Part shown: positions 6,315 through 6,328 of the stretch, piece after piece
How positions within the stretch are numbered: position 1 is the first letter of the stretch
How the letters are laid out: each line of letters opens with the position of its first letter
From: Bacillota bacterium
GTDB taxonomy: Bacteria; Bacillota; Clostridia; Oscillospirales; Ruminococcaceae
Direction: 5' to 3'
Assembly: GCA_023443315.1 (NCBI GenBank)
Contig: JAEZVA010000098.1
Coordinates: 1 to 6,328, forward strand
DNA: 6,328 nucleotides
The notes under the pieces: model-generated
Seen by the model: the letters and a program-made list of their open reading frames with translations, nothing else
The model's database searches: none
Told to the model about the DNA's origin: nothing
Translations under genes and position numbers: made by a program

Positions 6315-6328
6315 CTGTATTGCCAACC

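Noticed and set aside
1..6328. CRISPR arrays, transposases, tRNA or rRNA genes, toxin-antitoxin pairs
   Set aside because: None of their repeats, folds or protein motifs are visible on either strand.

Overview
The window is the 3' part of a phosphate-uptake operon followed by its own two-component system, all on the + strand: pstC (5'-truncated by the window edge), pstA, pstB, phoU, an OmpR-family response regulator (phoB/phoP type) and a membrane histidine kinase (phoR type). The style (strong purine-rich Shine-Dalgarno sites, one GTG start, a PhoR with periplasmic-type sensor, HAMP and PAS domains, moderate GC in genes and AT-rich intergenic DNA) fits a Bacillota/Clostridia-like bacterium. 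That placement rests on general resemblance only and I cannot name a genus.

Layout. 1-872 pstC and 869-1762 pstA overlap by ATGA and encode the two membrane permeases of the Pst ABC importer. 1791-2543 pstB encodes the ATPase. The periplasmic/lipoprotein phosphate binder pstS is expected upstream, outside the window. A 61-nt gap with a candidate internal promoter precedes phoU (2605-3267). The regulator (3300-4001) and kinase (4005-5750) follow, 3 nt apart. A strong intrinsic terminator (5788-5838) closes the operon. The remaining bases to 6328 hold no convincing protein gene. They do hold a good sigma-A-type promoter (6211-6239) followed at once by a hairpin and U-rich tail (6258-6314), which could be a very short RNA or the leader/attenuator of a gene beyond the window. 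They also hold a diverged direct repeat.

How it works together. PstC and PstA form the channel, PstB powers it, and PhoU conveys the transport state to the kinase PhoR. PhoR controls phosphorylation of the response regulator, which typically activates pst genes under phosphate limitation. Sensor, adaptor and output are thus encoded together with the transporter they monitor. This is well-known biology. I see no sign of a new multi-gene system, and the less ordinary signals are regulatory: the internal promoter before phoU and the short transcript-like unit at the right end.
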